Assembly: GCA_963787485.1 (NCBI GenBank)
Contig: CAWBDF010000003.1
Location: forward strand, 558,001-622,000
DNA: 64,000 bases
Source of the DNA: Bog-473 sp963787485
Lineage (GTDB): Bacteria; Actinomycetota; Acidimicrobiia; Acidimicrobiales; RAAP-2
Direction of reading: 5' to 3'
Numbering within the stretch: position 1 is the first letter of the stretch; every line of letters starts with the position of its first letter. Shown piece by piece: positions 43,902 to 52,743 of the stretch. A program made the position numbers and the translations under genes. A model generated the notes under the pieces. That model saw only the letters and a program-made list of their open reading frames with translations, had not been told where the DNA came from and did not search any database.

Positions 43902-44110
43902 GAGAGAGCGGGCAGCCTCGTTCGCTGCGTACTTAGGCGTAGCTTTCGGCCAGGTCAGCGGGTCGGTCAGGTCCAACCCGTCTATCCAACCGGACCGAAT
44001 AGGGCTCCATAGTTGGTCAACCAGTTGGGGCAACAAGCCCGTGGTCTGACCAATGGACGCCGAACCTTCTACTGGCCGACTCAAACTTTGACGTTCGGTG
44101 GTGCAGCTAG

Positions 44111-44824
44111 CTATGGCGGCGGCTGATCAGGACGCCGGCGGGGATTCTCATGACCCCTGCCCGTGTTCTGGTAGCTCTGGCGAGGGGTCCACCACCAGAG
44201 CGAGAGGCGATGCACCTCCATTACTGGATGGAGTGGGCAGAAGATCCGATCCTCGGTATTGAACCCCCAGTCCTCGAGCACATACTCGTTCCAGGCCCGA
44301 GTCACGGCATAGCCAAGGTCGACGTCACCCCCTCGAAACGCCGGCTCGTTCTCGAAGCCGCCAGCGTGCACGACCGCCGCTTCGACACCTTGGATGTCCA
44401 TCAACTTCAGGCGCGGTTCCTTCTTTTCGAACGCCGGCCGCATCTCGTTATAACGATCGACAACTCGGCCCGTGACAACAAGTCGAGAACCTTCATGGGA
44501 TTGAGGCGGTTCAACATGACGCCGGGGATCGGGATGGTTCGGCTTTCAAGCCGTTCCATCTGTGGGAGTTCCTTGAGGTCGACACCGCCAAACCCCCCCT
44601 CGCGCACGTGATGGGTTCCGATCGTCTGGGCGATGGACTCGTTATCCATTCCTTTGAGCTCACCCTCTGGGTCGGGGATGCCGAATCCAGCAGTCGCTTC
44701 CAACGCGGCGTGGTACCCGCGAGTCTGGTGGCGGATAGATGTGATGGTCGGCGTCGTAGACTCGGTACGGAAGGGCTACTTCGTCGATATAGATTCCCCG
44801 GTTATTGGGCATCTGGCTAGTCAT
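44111..44824 (-). pseudogene. Amidohydrolase (metal-dependent, TIM-barrel) remnant
   Basis: From ATG 44824 (GGAG five bases upstream) the first frame gives 'VALPYRVYDADHHIYPPPDS' with the D-x-D-x-H metal motif. Later pieces in other frames give 'EATAGFGIPDPEGELKGM' and 'RYNEMRPAFEKKEPRLKLM', followed by 'GYAVTRAWNEYVLEDWGF' and 'IFCPLHPVMEVHRLS'. At least two frame breaks occur, and the C-terminal half with the remaining metal ligands is missing up to the stop at 44111. The family includes decarboxylases and hydrolases of aromatic or steroid breakdown. It sits downstream of an acyl-CoA ligase and an LLM oxidoreductase on the same strand, so it probably once belonged to their pathway. Confidence 0.7.
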
Positions 44825-45011
44825 GTCGCTCCACTCCACTCTTTAGGCTCATGATCGAGCCGCACGCGCTCACTACCACTGATGCCTCGGCTGAGCGCCC
44901 ATCGCGCCGAAACGCTCGACGCGAGAGGTTGGAGTGAGGCCACACGATCGCGATAATGGCGCGATCCATCCCGACCTCGAGTGTCGGAGAGGAAACAACC
45001 GTACCCGCCGG

Positions 45012-46523
45012 TCACTTCCCCGGAACGCCGAACTTGCCTACGAGCTCGGCCCGCTTCACCTTTCCCATGGCATTACGTGGCAGGGACTCGAGCACGAGCC
45101 AACGCTCTGGCACCTTGTAGCGGGCCAGATTGGCGAGGCAGTGGGCGGCAAGCTCCGATTCGTCGATCGCCGCGCCGGGGACGAGCTCGACGGCTGCCAC
45201 CACACGTTCACCGAGCCGGTCGTCTGGAATTCCGACCACTGCGCAGCTGGCGACAGCGGGCAGTTCCTGCACGATGCGCTCGACTTCGGCCGGGTAGACA
45301 TTGCCGCCACCGCGGATGATGAGCAGGTCCTTCCGGTCACGGACGTATAGGCGGCCAGCCTCGTCGAGGAACCCGACATCGCCGGTGTGAAGCAGGCCGT
45401 CGCGCAGAGCCGCTGCGGTCGCCGCCGGTTGTTGCCAGTAGCCGAGCATCGGGTGGTAGACATACGCCCAAGGCCCATCGTGGACTGGTCCTACGCAGAT
45501 CTCGTCGTCTACGAAGTGTATCGAAACGTGCGGCAGTGGCCGTCCGCTCGCTCCCGGCACATGCGGGCCGGCCGGGTCGTCGCCGGCCACCACCGTAGGA
45601 GCCTCAGTCAATCCGTACGACGAGAGCACCTCCTTGCCAAACTTACGCGTGAAGTTCTCGCGCGTGGCATCGGGGCAGTCGGCTCCGCCGGCCCAGACCT
45701 GGTCGAGAGTTTCCAGATCGTCGGGAGACACTCGGTCATCGGCCGCGAGGGAGTGCAAGAGGGCTGGGGAGCTGCTCCATGCATTGATGTGCTCCCGCCG
45801 TATCCAATCCGCGACGCCGACGGCGTCGCTTCGGTCCATCGCCACCGCGCAGCCTCCGGCTTGTGCAGTGAGCAGGGTGCCGAGCACCTGCATGTTGAGG
45901 ACCGTGAGCGCGATGAAATCGCCCTTCCGTAGCGCTGGCCCGTACCGTCGAGTGAACCCGAGCACGGCGCCGGGAACCAACAGGTTGTACTGGCTGTGCA
46001 CGGCACCCTTCGGACGCCCGGTCGTACCGCTCGTGTACGCAATCGCCGCGGGCGCGGACTGGTCAACCCGCACGGAGACCTTCTCCGCCGGAGCAGCGGC
46101 GAAGGCTTCGTGCCATTCCCCACCCTCCTCCGCGACCACGACTTGGAGGTCGGGTAGTGACCGGAGGTCATTGGCGCTCGCCTCGTCGCAGAGCATTAGT
46201 GAAGCGCCGCTGTCACCAAGTAGGTACCTCTTTTCGGGAGGGGCGAGGATGCGGTTGATTCCGACCCAGACGGCACCGAGTCGGAGCGTCCCGTGGAAGG
46301 CCGCGACGATGTCGATGTCGTTGGGGAGCGACATGGCCACCCGCTGGCCGCGCTCGACCCCGAAGGACCGCAACGCGCTCGCGGCGCGGTCGGCAAGCGA
46401 GTCGAGCTCCGCGTAGGACCAACGGCCTGACCGGGTGACTAGCGCCTCCCGCGCAGGATCCACAGCGAGTACTGGGTCGAAGACCTCGGCGACCGAGCCT
46501 GGGATCGTGACAGGCACATTCAT
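45012..46523 (-). CDS. AMP-dependent acyl-CoA synthetase (FadD-like)
   Basis: 503 residues from ATG 46523 (GTG 46559 is an alternative with AAGGGCGGG just upstream). ANL superfamily motifs: P-loop 'AIAYTSGTTGRPKGAVHSQY', A5 'SSYGLTEAPTV', A8 'LLHTGDVGFLDEAGRLYVRD' with 'RKDLLIIRGGGNVYPAEVE', and the A10 Lys in 'SLPRNAMGKVKRAELV'. It activates a carboxylic acid to acyl-AMP and then acyl-CoA. It is probably in one transcript with the LLM oxidoreductase upstream and the amidohydrolase remnant downstream, suggesting degradation of an organic acid. Confidence 0.94.
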   Translation of the reverse strand: MNVPVTIPGSVAEVFDPVLAVDPAREALVTRSGRWSYAELDSLADRAASALRSFGVERGQRVAMSLPNDIDIVAAFHGTLRLGAVWVGINRILAPPEKRYLLGDSGASLMLCDEASANDLRSLPDLQVVVAEEGGEWHEAFAAAPAEKVSVRVDQSAPAAIAYTSGTTGRPKGAVHSQYNLLVPGAVLGFTRRYGPALRKGDFIALTVLNMQVLGTLLTAQAGGCAVAMDRSDAVGVADWIRREHINAWSSSPALLHSLAADDRVSPDDLETLDQVWAGGADCPDATRENFTRKFGKEVLSSYGLTEAPTVVAGDDPAGPHVPGASGRPLPHVSIHFVDDEICVGPVHDGPWAYVYHPMLGYWQQPAATAAALRDGLLHTGDVGFLDEAGRLYVRDRKDLLIIRGGGNVYPAEVERIVQELPAVASCAVVGIPDDRLGERVVAAVELVPGAAIDESELAAHCLANLARYKVPERWLVLESLPRNAMGKVKRAELVGKFGVPGK

Positions 46524-46581
46524 TGGGTCACTGTCGCGCTCCGCGCCGGGTAATGCCACCCCGCCCTTCGGAATCCGGCGT

Positions 46582-47484
46582 TCAGTCCAGAGTGGCCAGG
46601 TGGTCCAGCGTCCGCGCTCGGTCGTGGACTGTGCCGCAGAGGACCGCGATGAAGTCCGTCACGCCGATGTCTTCGAGGCGCCGAAGCTGGGCCGTCACCG
46701 CAGCTTCGTTGCCAGCAAGCGTGAGGTCTCCGGGCCGGTCGACACGTTCGCGATCGAGTACCGCGCGGTAGACGGGAAGGCTCCGGTAGCCCTCGAGTTG
46801 GATATCTCCCATCCGCCTTCCGTAGTCATCGTCGTCGGTTACGATGGCCGGTAGCGCGGCACAGACTCGCGGTGCCTGCCTTCCAGCTGCACGAGCCGCT
46901 TCCCCGATGAGCGGGACGATCTGTTCATTGAGGGTGATGGGCCCCGTACACCAAGTGATCGTCCCGTCGGCGACAGATCCGGCGAGGCCCAGCATGCGGG
47001 GTTGGAGTGCCGCGAGCAAGACGGGCGGACTCGGCGCTCCCGGCGTACTGAGCTCGATGTGCGCACTGACCGAGTCGCCCGAGACGTCGACAGAACCGGT
47101 CCGCATCAGTGGGAGTAGCGCGGCGAGGTACTCACGCATGCGGTGCGTTGGTCGGTCGTAGGAGAGGCCGTAGCTGCCCTCGATCCTTGTGCGGTGTGAG
47201 AGACCGAGACCCAGTGCCAAGCGTCCACCCGTGGCGGCGCTCGTGGTGAGCGCCTGTGCGGCGAGCACGATTGGGTGGCGCGGAAAGGTCGGGACAACCG
47301 CGGTACCGAGCTCGATCCGCGGCACCGCAGCTCCCGCGAGTGCAAGCACGGTCAGCGCGTCGAAACCGGTGCTCTGCGGCAGCCACCCCGACGCGAATCC
47401 GCGTGCCTCCAGATCGCGGAATCGCTCGATCTGTGCCTCGACAGGCACGATCTCCTTGGTTGGAAAGATCACCCCTAGCCGCAC
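46582..47484 (-). CDS. LLM-class flavin/F420-dependent oxidoreductase
   Basis: 300 residues from GTG 47484. A luciferase-like TIM barrel: 'MRLGVIFPTKEIVPVEAQIE' (strand 1), 'ASGWLPQSTGFDALTVLALA', 'IELGTAVVPTFPRHPIVLAA' (typical F420-dependent block), and 'GGRLALGLGLSHRTRIEGSY'. The C-terminal 'VTAQLRRLEDIGVTDFIAVL' is conserved. Actinobacterial members use F420 or FMN to reduce or oxidise small organic molecules. Together with the acyl-CoA ligase it suggests a catabolic or detoxification unit. Confidence 0.92.
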   Translation of the reverse strand: MRLGVIFPTKEIVPVEAQIERFRDLEARGFASGWLPQSTGFDALTVLALAGAAVPRIELGTAVVPTFPRHPIVLAAQALTTSAATGGRLALGLGLSHRTRIEGSYGLSYDRPTHRMREYLAALLPLMRTGSVDVSGDSVSAHIELSTPGAPSPPVLLAALQPRMLGLAGSVADGTITWCTGPITLNEQIVPLIGEAARAAGRQAPRVCAALPAIVTDDDDYGRRMGDIQLEGYRSLPVYRAVLDRERVDRPGDLTLAGNEAAVTAQLRRLEDIGVTDFIAVLCGTVHDRARTLDHLATLD

Positions 47485-47833
47485 GGGCGGATACTAGAGC
47501 TTTCGCCCACCTTGGTGGTTTGAACCGTCAGGGTTTCTTGGAGCCTCTGATCTGCTCCGTTGGACATAAATTTGGGACAGATGGACTGAGGATAGGCCTG
47601 GCCAGCCCAGCGCGACCGACATGGTCGGGTCATGATCGACCTTGATCCGGGATGGACCACGGATCGACGCAAACATTCCCGCCGCGCATAGGCACCGGAA
47701 CCCGACCCCGCCCAAAAGACGGGGTCGTTCTCTACCATCCGGGCAGTTTGCGATGTCGTAACCCGGCTGGGATGGGGTCTATACCGCGATTCAACCCCGG
47801 AGAAACGGGGCCGAGCCTGTTGTCGGAAGGGGT
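47485..47833. other. Intergenic region with two GC hairpins
   Basis: GACCCCG (47704-47710) and CGGGGTC (47720-47726) form a 7-bp stem, and CCCCG/CGGGG pair at 47795-47810. Neither is followed by a T-run on either strand, so Rho-independent termination is uncertain. No gene is supported. Confidence 0.4.
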
Positions 47834-48220
47834 CTATCGGTTCTGCGTACGCTCTCCCGCTGGCGCCCGGAACTTCTCGTAGTAGTTACCGACCTCACCT
47901 CGGTACTCCTGGTCGCCACGACGCACCTGATCGTAGTCAGGGGCTTCCTTGACGTCCTCTCGGTCAATGTCGACCTTGACTTCGCGATTGTCCACGTCGA
48001 TGGACTCAATAGTTCCGGCAGGAATCATGCGTTTCTTGCCGAAGATCCAAAACCCGGTGCCGACGACCATGCACGAACTGCCGACCTCATTGGTGGCTTC
48101 GTCAATCTTGCCGATCTTGTGACCATCACGTGTCACAACGTCAAAGCCTGTGATGTCCGGCCTTTGAACAGACGAGTCAACCGGGAATACTTCAATGCGA
48201 TACGTCCAGATATCAACCAT
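47834..48220 (-). CDS. PRC-barrel domain protein
   Basis: 128 residues from ATG 48220, directly after a near-perfect ribosome binding site (AAGGAGGAAAC). 'GFDVVTRDGHKIGKIDEAT' and 'FGKKRMIPAGTIESIDVDN' are the paired beta units of the PRC-barrel. 'VKVDIDREDVKEAPDYD' is the usual linker to a C-terminal stress-protein tail. PRC-barrel proteins bind RNA or act as scaffolds; small stand-alone ones are common in soil bacteria and often linked to stress. Partner unknown. Confidence 0.88.
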   Translation of the reverse strand: MVDIWTYRIEVFPVDSSVQRPDITGFDVVTRDGHKIGKIDEATNEVGSSCMVVGTGFWIFGKKRMIPAGTIESIDVDNREVKVDIDREDVKEAPDYDQVRRGDQEYRGEVGNYYEKFRAPAGERTQNR

Positions 48221-48560
48221 GTTTCCTCCTTACCTCGTCAACACAGCTATACCCGCGCGCGAGCCATCCAATCGCATGCGTTCCACGTGCTGATCGACGA
48301 GTGCGGCCGTTTCATCGATACCCTGGCTGCGGTCGTATCTTCGGATGTGGCTAAGTGAGGCGCCCCGCACGATCGCCGTCGAGTCGTCCGCCAGACGCCT
48401 TCCTCGAAACCGGCGTTCGGGGGGCACGTGACTTCGAACAGCTTCGGACGGAATCAGCATACCTAGACGGTTTCCGGCTTTGGCTAGCCAAAGCATGTGG
48501 GAATCACTGCCCCAGTCATCCGATGGATTCACGGGTCGTGTCGGTGGGTAGTCGTGGATC
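48221..48560. other. Divergent intergenic region
   Basis: About 340 bases between the PRC-barrel gene and a small basic protein gene. No gene or RNA is supported. The left end carries the Shine-Dalgarno sequence of the PRC-barrel gene. Confidence 0.4.
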
Positions 48561-48773
48561 ATGGCCAAAGACCTCACCACGAAGCAGCGGAAGAAGCTGA
48601 GCAAAAAGGAGTTCGCTCTTCCGGGTAAGCGCAAATATCCCATTCCGGACAAGGCTCATGCCCGAAACGCGCTGGCGAGGGTTGCGCAGCATGGCACTTC
48701 AGCCGAGCAAAAGAAGGTGAAGGCAGCCGTGAAAAGGCGATTTCCCAGCATAGGGAAGTCGAAGCGCAAGTAG
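48561..48773 (+). CDS. Small basic protein, DUF6582-like
   Basis: 70 residues: 'MAKDLTTKQRKKLSKKEFAL', 'PGKRKYPIPDKAHARNALAR', 'AQHGTSAEQKKVKAAVKRRF'. The pattern K-K-x-F-A-L-P-G-K-R-K-Y-P-I-P-D-x-A-H-A-R-N-A-L-A-R is well conserved in many bacterial and phage genomes in a family of unknown function. Charge and size suggest nucleic-acid binding. The ribosome binding site is weak, but the start Met matches the conserved N-terminus. Confidence 0.85.
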   Translation: MAKDLTTKQRKKLSKKEFALPGKRKYPIPDKAHARNALARVAQHGTSAEQKKVKAAVKRRFPSIGKSKRK

Positions 48774-48880
48774 AGCCTCACCGGCCGCACACAGTTTCCC
48801 AAAGTTGAGTTGCACTGCGTCCTTCCTGCTCACCAGGGAGTTCTTTGAGAAAGCAACTGCCGGGGCACGAGGCGACGGGA

Positions 48881-48985
48881 AACCGCCACGCAGGACCCGA
48901 CCGGGGACCCCGGGCCACGCCGACCGAGACGCCACGCCGGCCCAGAGCGCCCACCCGAGAAGCGAGGCGCGGGGCGGGCCGGAAG
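48881..48985 (+). repeat. GC-rich dispersed repeat, copy 3
   Basis: AACCGCCACGC at 48881-48891 and GCGCCCACCCGAGA at 48957-48970 are identical to the ends of copy 1 at 18156 and 18213, although the sequence between them differs in length (about 65 versus 46 bases) and detail. No gene is supported between 48774 and 49085. Confidence 0.45.
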
Positions 48986-49085
48986 ACGAGTGTCCGGGTA
49001 GTCCATGCGAGCGACGAAACTGGCACTTTCACCCACGCTCGGCTCGCTGAGCTCAGCGTTGTGATGACGAAGGCGAGAGATCCGC

Positions 49086-50045
49086 TTAGCGATCGGACTG
49101 CAATCGGCGAGGCTCAGAACGACGTGTGGTGATGAAGCGGTGGATGGCCTCGTTGGCGTGGTCCTGAAACGACGGGTTGGCCAGGTCGGGGAGGATGTCT
49201 GCTTGGTTGACCAAGGGACCCTTGAGCGTGTTGGCCGCGCTGGCGTAGAACACGCCGCTCGACAGGGTCGGGTCGGTGACGCCGTCGACCAGTCGCTTCG
49301 CGCCCACGTCAAGTTTGTGGGCGAGACCCAGGGTGGGCATGACGTATTTGGCCGCTATACGCATCGGCAATGGGAGGTCACTGGCTGCTTGGGTGCCGGT
49401 GGTGTTGCCGGGGCTCACGGTGATGAAGCGGCGGTCGGGGTGTTGGCGGGCCAGGTAGGCCATCCATAGGGCGCCGATGTACTTGGCCTGCCCGAAAGCG
49501 AGGTTGAAGTCAGGTTTTCTGCTGGCGAAATAGCTGCCGTCGATGACAGTGGCGAGCTCGTCGGCGGAGTGTGAGACGAACGATGGCCCCTTCATCCGCA
49601 GCTTCGGGACCCCCCTGACTGCTTCACTTCCTGACAAGACCGCAACCTCGCCAAGCCGATCTTCTTTCAGGAGCCCTTCGAGGAGGACGACGTGGCCAAG
49701 GACGTTCGTCGCGAACACGGTGGTGACCCCGTCAGCGGTCAATTCCAACGTCTGCGGGCCAATGACACCAGCGTTCATGACCAGCGCGTCGACGGATCCG
49801 TTGATGGCGTCAAGGCCGGCGCGGACCGAATCCAGATCGGCGACGTCCATGAGAATGATGTCGAAGATGTGCCGGCCGGTCACGGCTTCGAGATCGGCCT
49901 TTGCCGCTATCGCCCGATCTTGGTTCCGGCACGCCAGGTAGATCCGCGCCATCTCGGGCCGTAGCGCCAGTTGCCGGGCCACGTCCTTGCCGATCCCGAC
50001 ATTGGCGCCCGTGATGAGCACCGTCTTGCCTGAGGGTATGCTCAC
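49086..50045 (-). CDS. Short-chain dehydrogenase/reductase with Phe in place of catalytic Tyr
   Basis: 319 residues. 'GKTVLITGANVGIGKDVARQ' is the T-G-x-x-x-G-x-G cofactor motif, 'LVMNAGVIGPQTLELTADGV' the N-A-G block, and 'VAVLSGSEAV' holds the Ser. The catalytic Y-x-x-x-K reads 'LAFGQAKYIGALWMAYLA', so the Tyr position is Phe (codon TTC instead of TAC). The overall type is retinol dehydrogenase or protochlorophyllide reductase-like. It may be inactive, or use another residue. It overlaps the DUF1330 gene upstream by 4 bases and lies in a probable operon with a second SDR. Confidence 0.9.
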   Translation of the reverse strand: MSIPSGKTVLITGANVGIGKDVARQLALRPEMARIYLACRNQDRAIAAKADLEAVTGRHIFDIILMDVADLDSVRAGLDAINGSVDALVMNAGVIGPQTLELTADGVTTVFATNVLGHVVLLEGLLKEDRLGEVAVLSGSEAVRGVPKLRMKGPSFVSHSADELATVIDGSYFASRKPDFNLAFGQAKYIGALWMAYLARQHPDRRFITVSPGNTTGTQAASDLPLPMRIAAKYVMPTLGLAHKLDVGAKRLVDGVTDPTLSSGVFYASAANTLKGPLVNQADILPDLANPSFQDHANEAIHRFITTRRSEPRRLQSDR

Positions 50046-50362
50046 GCTGATTCCCTCTCACCTTCTGTGGACGTAGGGAGGCCGTCGAGCAAGCTGAAAC
50101 GGACATCCATCGCGATACCTCGGACTTCGATCAGCTGCTGATATTCAGGCGAGTTGTACCACCTGAGGGCCGTCTCATGGTTCGGAAACTGCACGATGAC
50201 CCCTGACGAGAGCATGGGAGCGCCATCAAGGATCTCCCAGTTACTGTTGGCGAGAATTTCGGCTCCGTACTCTTTTGCGGACTTTCCAGCGTGACCGGCG
50301 TATTTCTCACGATAGACATCCGGGTCCTTAACTGTGAATTCGACAATTACGTATGCACTCAT
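50042..50362 (-). CDS. DUF1330 family protein
   Basis: 106 residues. 'MSAYVIVEFTVKDPDVYREK', 'VIVQFPNHETALRWYNSPEY' and 'QQLIEVRGIAMDVRFSLLDG' are the defining blocks of DUF1330, a dimeric alpha-beta barrel family of unknown function. AAGGAG lies just upstream of the ATG. The stop overlaps the next SDR gene by 4 bases. The AT-rich spacer upstream (50363-50437) could hold an internal promoter. Confidence 0.92.
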   Translation of the reverse strand: MSAYVIVEFTVKDPDVYREKYAGHAGKSAKEYGAEILANSNWEILDGAPMLSSGVIVQFPNHETALRWYNSPEYQQLIEVRGIAMDVRFSLLDGLPTSTEGERESA

Positions 50363-50437
50363 GTTGATACTCCTTAATAGCTAATCATTGATTGTGTTTC
50401 GTGTTTTCACACTTGAACGTCCGTGGTAGGACGGGAC

Positions 50438-51187
50438 TCACGTCGCTGCTCGACCCCCGTCGACCGCAAGCGTGACGCCGTGGACGAAACTGGCATCATC
50501 ACTTGCGAGGAAGACGATCGCCGCAGCAAGTTCCTCGGGCTGAGCTACGCGACCTGCTGGTGCTAGTGCTGCGAGCTGCTTCACCATCTCGTCGGGGACT
50601 GCTTCCATCATGCGGGTGCGCGTCGGGCCGGGCGCAACGGCGTTGACCCGAACACCACTCGGGCCGTATTCGGCGGCCCAGGCCTTCGTCAACAGTTCGA
50701 GAGCCGCTCGGCTGGCGCCATACAGAGCCATGCCGGCCTGTCCAAAGCTCGCGACCATCGTGGAGACGTTGACGATCGAACCCCATCCGCGTTCGGCCAT
50801 GGCTGGTGCCAGTGACGCGACGAGGAAGAACGGAACCTTGACGTTCAGTGCAAAGGTCTCGTCGAACTCTGCTTCGGTGGCTGCGTTGCTTGGTCCGAGC
50901 ACGGCGACGCCAGCGTTGTTGATGAGGATGTCGACGTGACCGTCGCCTGCCTCAGTGGCCCACTCGACCAGCTCCTGGGCCGATTCCAGGTCGCTCAACG
51001 TGGTGAGCCGGAACGTTGCGCTACCGCCGGTGCCTTCGATCTCGGCGACCACGTCTTCGGCTCGTTGTTCGTTGCGTCCCACTACCAGTACGTCAGCGCC
51101 GCGGGCGGCCAAGGCGATGGCCGCAGCCTTGCCGATCCCGCTCGTCGAGCCCGTTATCAGAGCGGTCTTGCCTTTTAGGTCAGTCAT
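50438..51187 (-). CDS. SDR family oxidoreductase (3-oxoacyl-ACP reductase-like)
   Basis: 249 residues from ATG 51187. Classical SDR: 'GKTALITGSTSGIGKAAAIA' (T-G-x3-G-x-G), N-N-A-G in 'VDILINNAGVAVLG', Ser in 'SIVNVSTMVASFG', catalytic 'YGASRAALELLTKAWAAEYG' where the usual Y-x-x-x-K has Arg instead of Lys (Y-G-A-S-R), and P-G in 'NAVAPGPTRTRMMEAVP'. The Lys-to-Arg change is notable but can be tolerated. Divergent from the TetR gene, which is probably its regulator. Confidence 0.93.
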   Translation of the reverse strand: MTDLKGKTALITGSTSGIGKAAAIALAARGADVLVVGRNEQRAEDVVAEIEGTGGSATFRLTTLSDLESAQELVEWATEAGDGHVDILINNAGVAVLGPSNAATEAEFDETFALNVKVPFFLVASLAPAMAERGWGSIVNVSTMVASFGQAGMALYGASRAALELLTKAWAAEYGPSGVRVNAVAPGPTRTRMMEAVPDEMVKQLAALAPAGRVAQPEELAAAIVFLASDDASFVHGVTLAVDGGRAAT

Positions 51188-51283
51188 ACGTTGTTTGATC
51201 CTCTCGCTGAAAATGGGTGGCACAACTCACTCTGACAGTTCGGTACTGGGTTGTCAAACTCAAAATCCTGTTAATCTGAGTGC
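51188..51283. promoter_or_regulatory. Divergent promoter region SDR/tetR
   Basis: A 96-bp AT-richer spacer between the SDR (minus) and TetR (plus) starts. ACTCA at 51258 and TGAGT at 51277 form a short inverted repeat around AAATCCTGTTAATC. TTGTCA (51251) and TAATCT (51272) could be promoter elements for tetR with slightly short spacing. A TetR operator is expected here. Confidence 0.4.
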
Positions 51284-51889
51284 ATGGTCGACGAGACGAG
51301 TGACCGGCCGAGGCTCACCCCCAAGGGAGCACGCACCCGGGCGCGAATAGTGGAGGAGGCCGCCGCCCTGATCCATGAACGCGGGGTCGCGGGCACCACC
51401 TTGGAAGACGTCAAGGTGGCGGCGGAAGTCAGCGGCTCTCAGATGTACCACTACTTTCCCGACAAGAACGAACTCGTGCAGGCGGTGATCGACTACCAGG
51501 CCGAGACCATCGTCAATCGCCAGCGGCAGGCGCTCAGCAGCGCGAACGGAGTCGAAGTCTGGCGGAACATGGTGATCACCGCAGCGAAGCGCACCAAAGC
51601 AAAGGGGGGCTGCCAACTTGGCTCGCTCGTTGGTCAACTCGCCGAGAGTGACCCCGAGGCCCGAGCGCTCATCGCGGCAGGGTTCGATCAGTGGGCAGCC
51701 GCCATCGGCGATGGGCTGAGATCCCTTCATGCCGACGGGAAGCTCCCGTCGGACATCGGCCCGGACGACCTCGCCACTACTCTGCTCGCCACGCTCCAAG
51801 GGGGACTGCTACTCGCCCAGGTTCAGCAGAGTCCCCGTCCGTTCGAGACTGCCGTCAATACCCTCCTCGCCCTTACCATCGGCAGATGA
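51284..51889 (+). CDS. TetR/AcrR family transcriptional regulator
   Basis: 201 residues. N-terminal HTH: 'TRARIVEEAAALIHERGVAG' then 'TTLEDVKVAAEVSGSQMYHY' and 'FPDKNELVQAVIDYQ', the canonical TetR DNA-binding domain. The C-terminal ligand domain ('GGCQLGSLVGQLAESDPEAR') resembles the TetR_C_6/16 group. It is divergent from the SDR-DUF1330-SDR operon, which it likely represses until a small-molecule inducer binds. Confidence 0.94.
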   Translation: MVDETSDRPRLTPKGARTRARIVEEAAALIHERGVAGTTLEDVKVAAEVSGSQMYHYFPDKNELVQAVIDYQAETIVNRQRQALSSANGVEVWRNMVITAAKRTKAKGGCQLGSLVGQLAESDPEARALIAAGFDQWAAAIGDGLRSLHADGKLPSDIGPDDLATTLLATLQGGLLLAQVQQSPRPFETAVNTLLALTIGR

Positions 51890-52119
51890 GCCCAAGCCGG
51901 GCTCATTCACAGCCATCGCCGAAGTCGGCTCACGGCTTTTTGGACGACGCACGTGCTTCCACACGATGCTCTTGCAGACCCGCTGCCATTCGGGATGCAG
52001 GACACATCGCTGCGCCCAGTGGGTTGCTCAGGTCGGGCTCTCTGTGAGCTCATTGAGGCGACCCTGAGTGCTCGTGGCTCTTGGACGTGGACCGGCCTCG
52101 TCAAGATTGACGGAATTCG

Positions 52120-52432
52120 ATGACAGCTCCTCGCGTGGGGGAGACGTTCCACCTCGACCTCGACGGGACGGCAATTGCCGGCCGCTACATCGAAGTCGAT
52201 CCCCCGCACCGCATGCTGCTGAGATGGGACCGGCAAGGAACTGACACAGCGACGCCGACACCGACATTCATTGAGATCACGCTCACCCCGACAAGTGACG
52301 GTCACAAATGTGAGGGTGCAATTCTCCGGCCTAGGTGGGGAGGATGCCGCTTTCTATCCGCAACTCTGGGCACGTCACCTTGACCGGATCGCAGCTGTCT
52401 TCGCTGGCGCCGAACCCGCGCATGTCAACTGA
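52120..52432 (+). pseudogene. SRPBCC/AHSA1 domain protein, truncated and frameshifted
   Basis: 'AIAGRYIEVDPPHRMLLRWD' is the centre of the AHSA1 (Hsp90 activator-like) START fold, followed by 'TFIEITLTPTSDG'. One surplus T at about 52309 breaks the frame; the rest reads 'VRVQFSGLGGEDAAFYPQLW' and 'ARHLDRIAAVFAGAEP' to a stop at 52432. The N-terminal 40 or so residues (start of the fold) are not recognisable upstream, where the sequence is not coding-like. These proteins bind hydrophobic ligands. Confidence 0.65.
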
Positions 52433-52436
52433 GTCA

Positions 52437-52653
52437 GGAACCGCATCCTCTGACTCCGATCCCCAAGTCCACCACTGGAGTCGCGACGTGACCGGAGCAG
52501 ACGGCACTAAGGGCCCTGACAGCAAAAAGGCCGCACCACGCGAACCAATCAAAACCTCGGCGATCACGGCCACCGTCAGCAGCAGATTCCAAGCCACCAG
52601 GAGTGCCATGATTGCGGTCGGCCGAGCCCGAGCGGCCGAAGACCCTCCACGCA
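52437..52653 (-). CDS. Possible small membrane protein
   Basis: From an ATG at about 52653 the frame reads 'MRGGSSAARARPTAIMALLV' and 'AWNLLLTVAVIAEVLIGSRG', a single membrane helix, with GC-rich third positions, and remains open past 52437 into the opposite-strand AHSA1 remnant. A second frame in the same place is also open, so the assignment is doubtful. It precedes no obvious partner. Confidence 0.25.
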
Positions 52654-52743
52654 TAGTCGTCCATTGTGATGGATCGCAGGGGTGGCGGCACAGGTCTGAA
52701 GGACTCATTTGTAGGGTGACCCAGTAGCCGGGACAATGGACAC

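Noticed and set aside
43737..44084. 115-codon minus-strand frame around L6
   Set aside because: It runs through the catalase 3' end and the tRNA-like fragment and has no family resemblance.
47704..47810. Rho-independent terminators downstream of the PRC-barrel gene
   Set aside because: Stems are good but no T-run follows on either strand, so termination is not supported.
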